Shown here: one piece after another, positions 1-9,300 of the stretch
Numbering within the stretch: position 1 is the first letter of the stretch
How the letters are laid out: every line of letters starts with the position of its first letter
Assembly: GCA_008711295.1 (NCBI GenBank)
Contig: VUYV01000074.1
Location: 1,020,746-1,084,745, forward strand
Direction: 5' to 3'
DNA from: Anarhynchus alexandrinus
Taxonomy: Eukaryota > Chordata > Aves > Charadriiformes > Charadriidae
Length of the DNA stretch: 64,000 nt
Notes under the pieces: model-generated
Told to the model about the DNA's origin: nothing
Seen by the model: only the letters and a program-made list of their open reading frames with translations
Database searches by the model: none
Translations under genes and position numbers: made by a program

Positions 1-134
1 GGTGTTCAAGGCCAGGCTGGACGTGGCCTTGGGCAACCTGGTCTAGTGGGAGGTGTCCCTGCCTATGGCAGGGGGGTTGGAACTCGATGATCTTCAAGGT
101 CCTTTCCAACCTAAACCATTCTATGATTCTATGA
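1..134 (+). mobile_element. CR1 LINE, 3' end (truncated by window edge)
   Basis: This is the terminal part of a CR1 retrotransposon. It encodes the last residues of the reverse-transcriptase ORF ([13 protein letters not shown] then a stop), followed by the short 3' UTR and the tail ATTCTATGATTCTATGA typical of avian CR1. The stretch is identical, in inverted orientation, to 19489-19622. The element's 3' end abuts retroviral pol-like sequence at about 135, so it probably inserted into the provirus. The rest of the element lies left of the window. Confidence 0.93.
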
Positions 135-135
135 A

Positions 136-1476
136 TGGGAGTTGAATTACACAACCACCATTCTAGGTCTGCGTTGTTCACCGGAACACTAATGTCCTAG
201 AGTTCTGCGCCACTAATCTCTACTATTCTCGTTCTTCCCTTCCTGATCAACTCTCCTACTGCCTCCGGTCTTGTTTGAATGCTATACCTGGGTTGTATCT
301 TTAAAAAGACCCACTCTAGAACTTTAAATGTGTCTCCAGGTGTTTTGTCAGTGGCACGGGCAGAGAGGGAGACAATTTCCCCCTTTTTGCCACTGACAAA
401 TCACTGCATAGGGCGATTTAACAGCATTACAAATTAACAGAGAGATTGGCAGTTCCAAGATACGTCGGGCTGACCACGCATCTTGCAGTTTCTGTACAAC
501 TTGCTGCAATGCAGCTTGCTGCGTCGTGGACATTGTAATGATGTCAGCTGGCTGTCGACCTCGTAGCAATTCCCTTAGGGGCGCTATTGCTGTGTTCGAG
601 ATGCCAATGCAATTGCACACCCACTGAATGTCTCTTAGCAAAGTCTGCACATCTGTTAATGTCTTTAATTGGGTTGTTAATTCTGTTTTATGCGGGCGAA
701 TTTTCACATCTGAAATGGACCATCCTAAATATTTCCAGGGAGCGGCTTCAGTGCACTTTTTCTGGGGCTACGACTAGTCCCTTTTTTGATAGGACATTGG
801 TTAGCTGTTGCAGGGACTCAGCTGTGAAGGGTTCTTTTTGGCAGCAAAGGATATCGTCCATATAATGATATATTATTGTGTTAGTCCATTGTTCCCTAAG
901 TGGCTGCAATGCCCAAGCTACATAGAGTTGACACAAAGTAGGTGAGTTTTTCATGCCTTGTGGCAATACTACCCACTCATAACACTCTGCTGGTTTTTCC
1001 TTATTAATTGCTGGCAGTGAAAAGGCAAATCGCTGAGTATCTTGCGGGTGTAGCGGGATGGTAAAGAAGCAATCTTTTAAGTCCACAATTAATATGTGCC
1101 ACCCTTCTGGTAGCATGGCAGGGGAAGGCATTCCAGGTTGCAATGCCTCCATGGATTGCATCTGGTCGTTAACTCGTCATAGGTCATGTAAAAGTCGCCA
1201 CTTCCCGCTCTTCTTTGGGATTACAAAAATAGGGGTATTCCATGGACTGACTGAGGGCTTGATATGTCCGGCTTCAAGTTGTTCGGCCACTAATTGCTTT
1301 GCAATTTGCAGTCGCTCTTCCGTCATGGGCCACTGGTCAACCCACACCGGCTTGTCTGTGAGCCAGGTCAACGGCGGGTTGGGCAACTGCTCACCAGTGT
1401 CCACTATCGAAAATGCAATGTGGTGAGGACAGCACCCAGCTGGCTGAGTACATCGTGGCCGATTAAGGCACTTCAC
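136..1476 (-). pseudogene. pol: Retroviral pol (reverse transcriptase and connection), broken and truncated
   Basis: Pol is open from 1476 to an in-frame TGA at 1179-1177 (probably a CGA to TGA change after HDL), then again in the same frame from 1161 to 748. The second segment has the RT catalytic residues: IVDLKD (first Asp, residue 27) and YMDD at residues 100-103. A frameshift near 745 leads to a thumb/connection segment at 707-348. Weaker similarity to the end of the connection region continues in another frame to about 140, where the CR1 3' end replaces the sequence. RNase H and integrase are absent. The frame is -1 relative to pro, as in betaretroviruses. Confidence 0.88.
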
Positions 1477-2261
1477 GTTCCTGGTAGACTCATGACATAT
1501 ACTTTAAGGTTGACTTGTTGTGTTTCCGGGAACTGCAAGGTTACCGGGTCTTTACTCACGTACGGAACTGATTGACCTCTGACTCCTGAAATCGAGGACG
1601 TGGGCATCTCAAGTGACCAGTCTCTTGGCCACTCAGAGCGGCTTATGATTGTGACATCTGCACCCGTATCCAACATGGCAACTATTTGCTTGGATGTGTT
1701 TCCCTGAGACATGATTACTGTCATCATAGGTCGACCAGTCATTTTTGCGGTAAAACACACGGCAGGTCTGTGTGTTTTGGCGGATCCAAAACCCAGATCT
1801 TGCCGATAGACAGTTGATTCAGGTGGGTCACAAAACAAATTGTCTATTGCAATGATTTGAGCAATAGAACTGCCCTTGGGTACAAACAAGGGAGGGCAGA
1901 CAGTGTAGGCCATGATGTAAATGAGTCCAGTATCATCTGCGTCGATGACTCCAGGCAGTACGATTAGTCCTTTAACTCCTGCGGAGGACCGGCCTACCAA
2001 CAGAGCTCCTACGGAGCTATCTGGGTGAATCAAAGGCCCTATAGCGTCGCTGGGAATCTTATGGACGGTGTTATCGGTGAGTGTCGTGTCTACTGTTGTT
2101 GCCAGGTCAAATCCCAGGCTCCCTCTGGTTGCTGGTTGGTGCTGTTGTAGAAAACCTTTGGTTCCTCGTGAGGCTTCATTTGTTTCATCACATGGCCTCC
2201 CTTCGCGCTCTGCCTCCCTTTTCCCGTACACGCCTTTGTGGCATGAGTATTCTTCTGGCAC
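1404..2261 (-). pseudogene. pro: Retroviral pro: dUTPase plus aspartic protease, premature stop
   Basis: The open segment 2261-1473 encodes a dUTPase-like domain at about residues 47-160. Recognisable motifs are GFDLAT, GRSS, GVIDADD, an AQII segment and a GFGS end motif. It is followed by an aspartic protease with DTGAD at 198-202. The frame is -1 relative to gag, joined through a GGGAAAA heptamer at 2225-2219. An in-frame TGA at 1475-1473 cuts the protease short; the same frame then stays open with a protease C-terminus-like segment until TAG at 1406-1404, overlapping pol. Motif 3 of the dUTPase has Asp where the family usually has an aromatic residue. The product would process Gag/Pol and limit uracil incorporation; here it is disabled. 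Confidence 0.88.
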
Positions 2262-4118
2262 TTTTCACACCATACGGTCTTTCCACATCGTGCTTTCACG
2301 TGCCCCTGTTCTCCGCAGCGAAAGCACTTTCCTGTGAATGGTTTATTTGGGTTTGTACCGTATCTCGTTTGTTGTCTCTGCATGACAGCAGCTAATGGTT
2401 GTATGATTTCTCTTACTGCTCTTTGGACAGCTGCTGCAACTGTAGAGGTTTGTTTTTGGTCTTCGGCCTTAGTGACCCTCAGCAACATCTTTTCAACTCT
2501 GGCCCCTCTAGGTAAGCTGGCCAGTATTTGTTTGGTGGTACTGTTGGCGTTATCAAAGGCCAATATCTTAAACATCTGGTTTTTGTTTTCTTCATTCAGG
2601 TCGGGGTGTTGCATCACTGCTTCCCACAGTCTGTCAATGAAATTGTTGTATTTTTCTGTCGTTCCTTGTTTTATGGTTCCAAATGATGGAATTGTCGATC
2701 CGGGTAACCCAAAAAAGGCATCCAAGGCGAGTTGTGCAGCTTGCTGCAGGAGAATCGCAGGGAAAGTCAGCTGTTTTTCTAGAGCGGCAAATTGTCCACT
2801 CCCAGTGAACATTTCTGCGGTGACCCCAGCAGCGGATCACCCTGTATCTGTCTCTGCGCCGCTTCCTGCATTGCGCGTTGCTGCCAAGACGATTCCCATA
2901 GCAAGAATTGTGTTGGTGTGAGTAACAATCTCATCAGGTTTCGACAGTCATACGGGCAGATCAGATCGGCAGAGAAAATCCAGCTAACAATTTGTCGAGT
3001 AGCTTCCGATTTTAGTCCATAATTGGAGATGGTGATACGAGCCTGCTGCAGGATCTTCCAGTCATGCGGCTCCCACTTTTCGGTGCCATTTTGGAGATCC
3101 TGAACCACTGGGAAGGCCAACTGCAGGGTGTTCCCCAAGCTGGCTGCAGCACCCCACTGTCCCTCTAGGATAGCATCTCTAATAATTCTGCTCCACCGTC
3201 GAGGCTTCGGATGTGCTGGCGTAGCTTCGGGATAGGGAGGAGGGTTCAGTTCTCCCGTGCGCACCAAAGGATGTACGGCCTGTGACGTTATGCCCTTTAA
3301 TTGTAAGTCCAAGTCAGCGAGACGTTGCAAGACTGTCCGTAACACTCCATCTGTGTTCTCGCGTGATTGTTCCTCGTATTCACCGGCAGGTGGCCTTGGA
3401 GGAGCAGATGAGTCAGTGGAGGGCGGCAGAGGAGGAGCCGAAGGCGCGGGTCGGCAGCCTTCTCCTCCCTGCTGTGACGGCGGCTGAGGCCGCACCTCCT
3501 CTGGGGTTCCCTCAGGCACTCCTTCCGCATTTTGCTCAGTCGGTTGTCTCAGCTCGGGCGCGACAACTTCTGCTTTTTGCGCACTCCGCGGCGGGTCCGG
3601 CGGGACCTCCACTTTTTGCAGCGGCGGAGCAGGGTCGGCGCTCGCCCGGACCTCGGCAACAGTCTTACATGTAGTCCCAGTCATCCCTTTCACCGCCGGC
3701 AGCCCCCCAAAACGCGCCCACGTGCCGGGTTTCGTTTCAGTGCTCTTATACCCGGCTTTGGACGGGTCTGGACCCAGCATTTGGGCGGCAGCGCAAGCAA
3801 CTTCTCTCTCTGCTTTCATGGCTTTCAAAGTTTCTAAAACCGTGCACCACAACTCTCGAACGGTCTTTAACTCTTTCTCCTCCTCCTCACTTATCGTTTT
3901 TTCCCACATTGTGTCACCAAAGGATCGCCACTCCGAGGGGGAAACATGATGTGCGTATCTTTAAAATGTCCCCATCTTTGGCCCAGCTTGATTAATTTTA
4001 TCAGCTGCTTCGGCGCCGCTTCTACCCCTCTGTCAGAGAGAATACTTGTGAGCAGCATCGCTGTTGCTTCAATCTCCATGATAGCAATAATCTCCCTTTC
4101 TTTAATCCTGGAAGGCAA
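2090..4118 (-). pseudogene. gag: Retroviral gag, broken by two frameshifts
   Basis: Three open segments in different frames make up gag. 4118-3891 is the matrix start; an internal Met at 4079 is an alternative start. 3909-2779 (376 codons) has an acidic N-terminus, a Pro-rich linker with PSAP at residues 156-159 and PPPY at 223-226 (late-domain motifs that recruit Tsg101 and Nedd4-type ligases), then the start of capsid from about residue 262. 2812-2090 (240 codons) has the rest of capsid with the major homology region near residues 47-66 (Q-G-x2-E-x4-F-x2-R-L) and two CX2CX4HX4C zinc knuckles at 163-176 and 182-195. The breaks lie near 3900 (an A-rich run) and 2822 (a G run). Gag would normally assemble the virion shell; this copy cannot encode one chain. 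Confidence 0.9.
2219..2225 (-). promoter_or_regulatory. Candidate gag-pro -1 ribosomal frameshift site (GGGAAAA)
   Basis: The - strand heptamer G GGA AAA fits the X XXY YYZ slippery rule. It sits in the right phase: GGA and AAA are gag codons (GGA starting at 2224), and slipping back one base gives GGG AAA in the pro frame. It lies directly after the second zinc knuckle and inside the gag/pro overlap, where betaretroviruses shift. I did not fold the downstream sequence to look for a pseudoknot. Confidence 0.6.
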
Positions 4119-4245
4119 GGCACGACCTTGATCTGTGTCTGCCTTAGTTTATACTACCGGGCAGCACACTCTTCCAGCCTTGTTTCCCACTCCCCTCCTC
4201 TTACTGCTTACTGCAGTCTCGGAGAACTCAGTCGTGCTGAAAGGT

Positions 4246-4263
4246 AACCATCCTCTGCTACCA
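4246..4263 (-). promoter_or_regulatory. Retroviral primer-binding site, initiator tRNA-Met type
   Basis: Eighteen bases starting TGGTAGCAGAGG on the - strand are the complement of the 3' end of eukaryotic initiator tRNA-Met (...CCTCTGCTACCA) as known to me, with no mismatch. The site lies two bases after the LTR end, the standard position for minus-strand priming. This differs from the tRNA-Trp site of avian leukosis viruses and the tRNA-Lys sites common in betaretroviruses. Confidence 0.85.
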
Positions 4264-4265
4264 GA

Positions 4266-4585
4266 TGTCGGAGTGGGATCGGACCCAGAGTAACGACGCA
4301 GTCTCAATGTGAGTATGATCGTTCTCCTTTATTAGGTATTTTAGCAGAGTATCTATAGGCTTACAGCAAAAGCATGCATAGCTGACAACATAATGATTGG
4401 TCCAAACCCCTTGTTCACATGCAGCGCCCCCCAACTCGATTTGTTAAGGCCCTCTGTCCACGCGCGTAGCACACGCTGGTTCTCCTCCCCTCTGTGGTCT
4501 TGCTCCCGGACTCGGTCCCACCTTTCTGATGAGTAAGGCCCTCTTTCTTCCTCCTTATCAGCCGGTCACGAAGCGGTCAAGGACA
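4266..4585 (-). repeat. 5' LTR of the endogenous retrovirus (320 bases, outer edge inferred)
   Basis: The inner edge is firm: on the - strand the LTR ends ...CCGACA, two bases before the primer-binding site. The outer edge is placed where the - strand reads TGTCCTTGACC (4585), giving TGTC...GACA inverted ends and 320 bases, a normal length for this class. A polyadenylation signal AATAAA (- strand, 4333-4328) lies about 20 bases after a TATA-like TATAGATA (- strand, from about 4357), as in alpha/betaretroviral LTRs. With no second LTR in view, the outer boundary and target-site duplication cannot be confirmed. Confidence 0.65.
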
Positions 4586-4630
4586 GTACGTGCAGGCCTT
4601 TTCGCCCAACTCAAATCCTGGGTTGCTCAC

Positions 4631-4771
4631 CTGAATCAAATCATGGCCTTTTCCCTTCAGGAATTCCTCCACAGTTACGTACATCTCCGGGATGCCAAAC
4701 AGGCAGTCAGCTAGGGCCAGAGCAACTGTCATGACAAAAATCCCTAGGAAATCACTGTCCATGTTGTCTTC
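4631..4771 (-). other. Exon-like open block of 47 codons, unidentified
   Basis: On the - strand this block is flanked by a TCTCTGCAAG acceptor-like sequence and a CAG/GTGAGC donor-like sequence. It is exactly 141 bases, phase 0 at both ends, and open throughout (starts EDNMDSDFLG, ends KGHDLIQ). It includes a hydrophobic stretch (FLGIFVMTVALALA) followed by a charged segment. I do not recognise the protein. It ends about 45 bases from the inferred outer LTR edge, so it could be an exon of an unknown gene on the - strand with the provirus in its intron, or a chance ORF. Confidence 0.22.
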
Positions 4772-6060
4772 CTTGCAGAGAATATCCAAGAAGGACAGAG
4801 TTGTTTAGTTTGGGGTGTCGTTCCAGAACAGCTGCCACAGTCGCAACGGTGACTCTTCCTTCTCCCAAGGAGACTTTGGAAAATAGTAAATTCAGAGTTG
4901 GGAGCGGTTTGAGAAATGGGCCGTGCCACAAATGAAGTTACAAGTCACAGAAGTGGTCTCTGAAGTGGATAATCCTGTTTCTCAGTTCAATCCCAGCTCT
5001 CAGTTCAGTCGCTGGCCATCAAGACTGTATAAATGTTAGCTCTCTGTCCCACTTCTGGAGTGAACCAACTTGCTTAAAACCTCACAACTTTTATTTTTAG
5101 CTGTGCCAGCTCTGTAATTTTGGCATGTGAGCAGCTAAGCCATCTAGGTGACTTCCCAGAGTGCCACATGCTTCTTCTAAGGCAGATGAGCTGAGTCTAA
5201 GCTAGTGCTGCTCCTGAGCAAGTGCTGAAGAACTGCCAAAGCTGTGTTGTCCGAAATGACCCCCTTTGGAGAGGCATAGGCTCTACCTTCATAAAGGAAA
5301 AGCGATCCATAGCTCCCAAGTGGAGTTGCTCAGTTGCATGAGAGCGCTTGTGAAAGAAGCTCACAAGGACAGTTGTATGACATCTTTATTCCTGCTGCAG
5401 GCAATACAGTGGGAATTAGCTGAGAGGCAGCTGGAGGGAGTGAAGAAATTTAGCTTTCTACTTCGTCATGAAGACCTTGCAGTCCCACTTATCCATGCGG
5501 CTGAATAGGGAGTGTGGGGATACTTAAGTGTTATGCCATTATAGCCATCAAACTCCTGTTACCCAATGACAGATTAGAGTCTTTTTTTGTTTTATGTGCT
5601 CTAGGCACAAAATTAAAAGGCCTGGCCGTCTCCCAGAGAGCTTACAATTTAAACCATGAGGAAAAATAAAATATTAAAGGAATAGCAGACAACATCAGAA
5701 TCAAGAAATAATATGAGGTGAGTGAAGGAGCAGTGCACGTGGTTGATGCATGTGATGGCTACTGATGAGCCTGAACTTTTCAGTAATCCCGCTGGCCTTG
5801 GGTGTGTAGCCAACCCTTAGGAATTTTTTTTCATCTCTCTGTTCTTGCAAGAGGCTTTTTATGAAACCAATACTGTGGGCAAGGATCTTTGTCACAGCAA
5901 CTGTCATGGCACAAGGAGGCATATAATTAACCCGCATTTTGTATCCCTTGAAGAGCTGGCTATTGTCAGATTTGTAGCTGCAGTATAATGGAAGGGTGTC
6001 ATATATGCTTAAAAATAAGAACACTTCATTCATTCATAAGAACACTGGGATGGGGAAGTA
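4772..6060. other. Intergenic sequence between retrovirus and CYP2J gene A, nothing recognised
   Basis: Only short open frames with no recognisable protein features occur here on either strand. There is no clear transposon tail and no splice-bounded exon. Confidence 0.6.
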
Positions 6061-6063
6061 ATG

Positions 6064-6085
6064 TGATAAAAAGGGAAGGCCTGAG
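6064..6085 (+). promoter_or_regulatory. Conserved proximal promoter block, gene A (TGATAA + AAGGGAAGG)
   Basis: TGATAA at 6064-6069 is followed by a purine block AAAGGGAAGG, 150 bases before the gene A start codon. Genes B and C have the same arrangement at 145 and 153 bases. TGATAA matches the WGATAR consensus for GATA factors. Function is inferred from conservation and position only. Confidence 0.45.
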
Positions 6086-6164
6086 AGGCACGGAAGCTTC
6101 AACATCTTTCTCTTGTTTCAGGGAGGTACCAGCAAAGCAAGATAAAGTGGATCTCTCCTCTGTC

Positions 6165-6171
6165 TATATAT
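6165..6171 (+). promoter_or_regulatory. Candidate TATA box of gene A
   Basis: TATATAT lies 49 bases before the ATG at 6214. If used, transcription would start near 6195 and give a 5' UTR of about 20 bases, which is short. No such clear TATA element is seen at the same place in genes B and C. Confidence 0.35.
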
Positions 6172-6213
6172 CAGTTTTTCAGAGACAACGTAGCTTTGTC
6201 AATCAGAAGTGAA

Positions 6214-6384
6214 ATGTTAACAGTAAGTGCGGTGCTGGTATATTTTGTGGTGTCTCTGCTGTTTGTGCAGTTTCTGAAATTGCAATGGATACGAAGACGA
6301 TTTCCTCCTGGACCAACTCCATACCCCTTCATTGGAAATCTGCTGCAGATGAACTTCCAAATTCACCATGAGCTCCTTAAAAAA
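6214..6384 (+). CDS. Gene A exon 1: membrane anchor and PPGP hinge
   Basis: 57 codons, phase 0 end, donor AAA/GTATGT. It has an uncleaved hydrophobic anchor ([20 protein letters not shown]), a basic WIRRR segment and FPPGPTP. The ATG at 6214 aligns with the starts of genes B and C. Confidence 0.92.
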
Positions 6385-9300
6385 GTATGTATTTTCAGGC
6401 AACTAATCTATGGACTCATAAGCTGATTGAAAAGTAAATGCGAGTGTTTAACATAGTCATATTTTGAATGCTAGGGAGGGATTTATTCTAAATTGTATAA
6501 ACGTGAAAATAGGTGGGGATTGTTAAAATATCTGTTTCTTGGTATGAAAATTTTAAGATTACTATGAAACATGTCATTAAAACCTTATGTGCATACGAAC
6601 AGGACAATACTGATGATAATATTCCTGTCTTACATATAGGAAAAAGATAGATTTCACAGCAGAGTCTTTCATTCTGTGCAGTCTTTTGCATGTCTGCGTA
6701 GTGACTGTTGTTGCACTGGCACTTTCTAAATATCCCATGAAGTAGCTACTGAGTGCATATGTGTTTCCAGTATAGAAAGGGTGAAGTTTTTATGTTTATT
6801 CAATAGATTTTTTTCAAAAGATCATAAAAAAATATTTTTTCTGACATACAATTTGGTCAAATTTTCACAAGAGGCTTCAGTCTGCTGGGCCTGATTGAGC
6901 TTTTAAGTAGCTGAACTAATTCATTGTGTTCCTACGCTCAGTCTGTTTTCTAAGTCCGATTGTAATGCACAATACTTCTAGAATTTGTATCTTCGTGTTT
7001 TATATTCCTCATATACACATATTAAATATTTTAAATTTAAAAATATAAGTAATAGCACCTTGTTTTCACTCTGTTCTCAACCTTTCTTTTCCCTGGTTCT
7101 TCCCTGTCCTGCCAGTTCTATTCTCCTGAGTTGCATATTTTAAGGCAAAGTAGTAGGACTCTGCAACACAAAATTATAGCTAGTGCATGTCTATTGTATT
7201 TTCTTCCATTTCTGAGCTCCCGAACCGGAAAAGTAGTATTGCTTATCCCAAGATTTCAAAAGCCATTAATTAGTCCTTCCAAAAATGAAATTAAACACAG
7301 ATGTGTAAGCACAAGTATGAATTTTTGCTCAACATGCGTATCTGTTCCCTCTTGTTTGCTCCCAGGCAGCAAAATGTTGTATTCCTCGTCCTGCAGTTCT
7401 TGGGATGTTTTGGCAACTCCCCGCTCTTCCCTGTCTACTGTCCCCCACAGACTTGCTACTTTGGTCTATGCGCTGTTGCACTTCCCTCAGCCTTTTACTT
7501 TTCCAGCTCCCAATTCTCTAGCCAGGGAAAGGACTGTCCTGCCCACTTCTAGTGATGTCTGTGTGCACGGCGTGGTGAAGACAAGGCTATCACAGCTGAG
7601 CTAGAAAGGAGAGGGTGATTCCTGCTTTACCCACCTCCTCAGCTGCTTTTGCTGCACTTAATACACAAAGGGGAATTTGTAGATCGTTCATGTAAAACTC
7701 ACAAGGTAATGTTTTCTTCTTACAAACTTGAATTGTAAGACATGCAATAAATAACATGGCAGACATTGGCAATATCAGCTGGCTGACATTTTAGGAACAT
7801 CCTGATCTTTAGTAAATGAGACTTTAGATAGAAACCTGACTTGAAGGTGTGCTACATGTAACAATAGATTTGATGTTCTCTTCTCAAGGTCAGTCATCCC
7901 TGGGGCATCTGCCAAGGGAAAAGATCTTCTTTGATTTAAATGTACTGGTTCTCAGCTGTGTTGTTCTGCTGCTGCTTTGTTCTACAGATGGCTAAAACTC
8001 ATGGTAATGTCTTCACCTTATGGGTTTTAAACATTCCTGTAGTTGTCCTGCAAGGGTTTCAGGCAGTGAAGGAAGGTCTGACTGTCCATGCTGAAGATGT
8101 TGCCGGAAGGCCAACAAGCAAGACCTTTCATGTTTTGACTCATGGAAATGGTAATTATTATTTTCACAAATTCTTTTTATGTGTTCTAACCCTGGTTTTG
8201 GAAACTGATTTAGAGCCTCGAAGTCCTTAATTTACAGTGGAAAAAGGTTAATATTTTCATGAGGTTTTATGAAACATTTTTTTAAAATTTATTTTGTTGG
8301 AAAAATAATGGCATAATGTAGCTATTTTAAGAGTTTCTATACAGGAAATCGATGGCTAAACTAGAAGAAGAAAGAGGAATGTTGCCAGACTGCTGGCAAA
8401 AATTTGAAAAAATTGAATGAAAGAGAATCTTCTTTGATTGTATTATAAATTAATGAATTGATACAGTTAAAACATTAATGTCATTTGTTCATTATGTTCC
8501 TAGGTGTTATGTTCTCTAATGGTCATCTCTGGAAGCAACAGAGGCGTTTTGGGGTTGCAACAATGAGGAAAATGGGAGTAGGGAAAAAAGACCAGGAGTA
8601 TCGACTGCAAGAGGAGGCCTGTCACCTGGTGGAATACTTAAAGAAAACAAACGGTATGTGACTCAGTACGCAGGTCAGTCTGTGCAATGGGTGATTTGGC
8701 TGAAGAATGGATCATCTGTAGCTTTTGAAACTGATTACAAAAGTGATTTAAAGTCTGCATGCAGAGCTGTGTCTTGAAAGGTCTGTATCATATGATCTGC
8801 ATGAGACATTTCCTTGCAGAAGTGCTCCATGTGAAACCCCACGGTATGAACTTAGGACCGAGACTCCATGGTCCTTGTCTGTTAGCGTTATTACTTCCTA
8901 GTTTTACATTACTCATGATCGCAGAATCAGAGTAACAGCAAACTAACAAAATAAGTATCACAACACCCCATATTCCTCTGCAGAGAAGGAAAACAAAGCA
9001 CAAAACACTAAAAGCTTTGGCCAAGGCTGCACAACCCTCTGGCTCTGCTCTGGCAAGTGCCGTGGAAAAAGCTCACCTCACAGGGCTTGTGGTAGCCTCC
9101 TTAGTAAGAGAGGAAGTTTGTTCAGATTGTGCTGCTGGATAACGGGGTGAATCTATAGGTATGCTCAACTGTTCTGTTATTCGGTTGTCAAGAATATGAG
9201 CAGAGAGTAGGAGGTGGTTCTCTTTTCAATTCAGCTGCTTATTCATACAATGTCTCAGCTGACCTTTTTCGTACTCTGGTTATTGCCAACCATGAGACCT

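Larger units (their letters stand above)
136..4585 (-). mobile_element. Endogenous retrovirus, class II/betaretrovirus-like, one LTR plus gag-pro-partial pol
   Basis: Read on the - strand, the order is LTR (4585-4266), primer-binding site (4263-4246), leader, gag, pro with an N-terminal dUTPase, and pol up to the connection region. RNase H, integrase, env and the second LTR are not in the window; the copy is interrupted at about 135 by a CR1 3' end. Gag, pro and pol occupy three successive -1 frames, a betaretroviral arrangement. Several frameshifts and at least two in-frame stops mean it cannot make its polyproteins. CpG dinucleotides are still frequent in gag (3400-3700), which argues against great age. 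The exact family is not assigned. Confidence 0.92.

Noticed and set aside
3891..3912. A-rich run after GGG near the first gag break as a programmed frameshift site
   Set aside because: The AAAAAAC heptamer is not in the phase of either flanking gag frame, and gag is not expected to shift inside matrix; an ordinary indel explains it better.
2068..3949. Plus-strand ORFs across the provirus
   Set aside because: Shadows of gag and pro, which carry the domain motifs on the - strand.
7131..7604. 157-codon ORF in gene A intron 1
   Set aside because: Lies inside a well-defined intron, low-complexity Ser/Leu-rich, and shows no recognisable domain.
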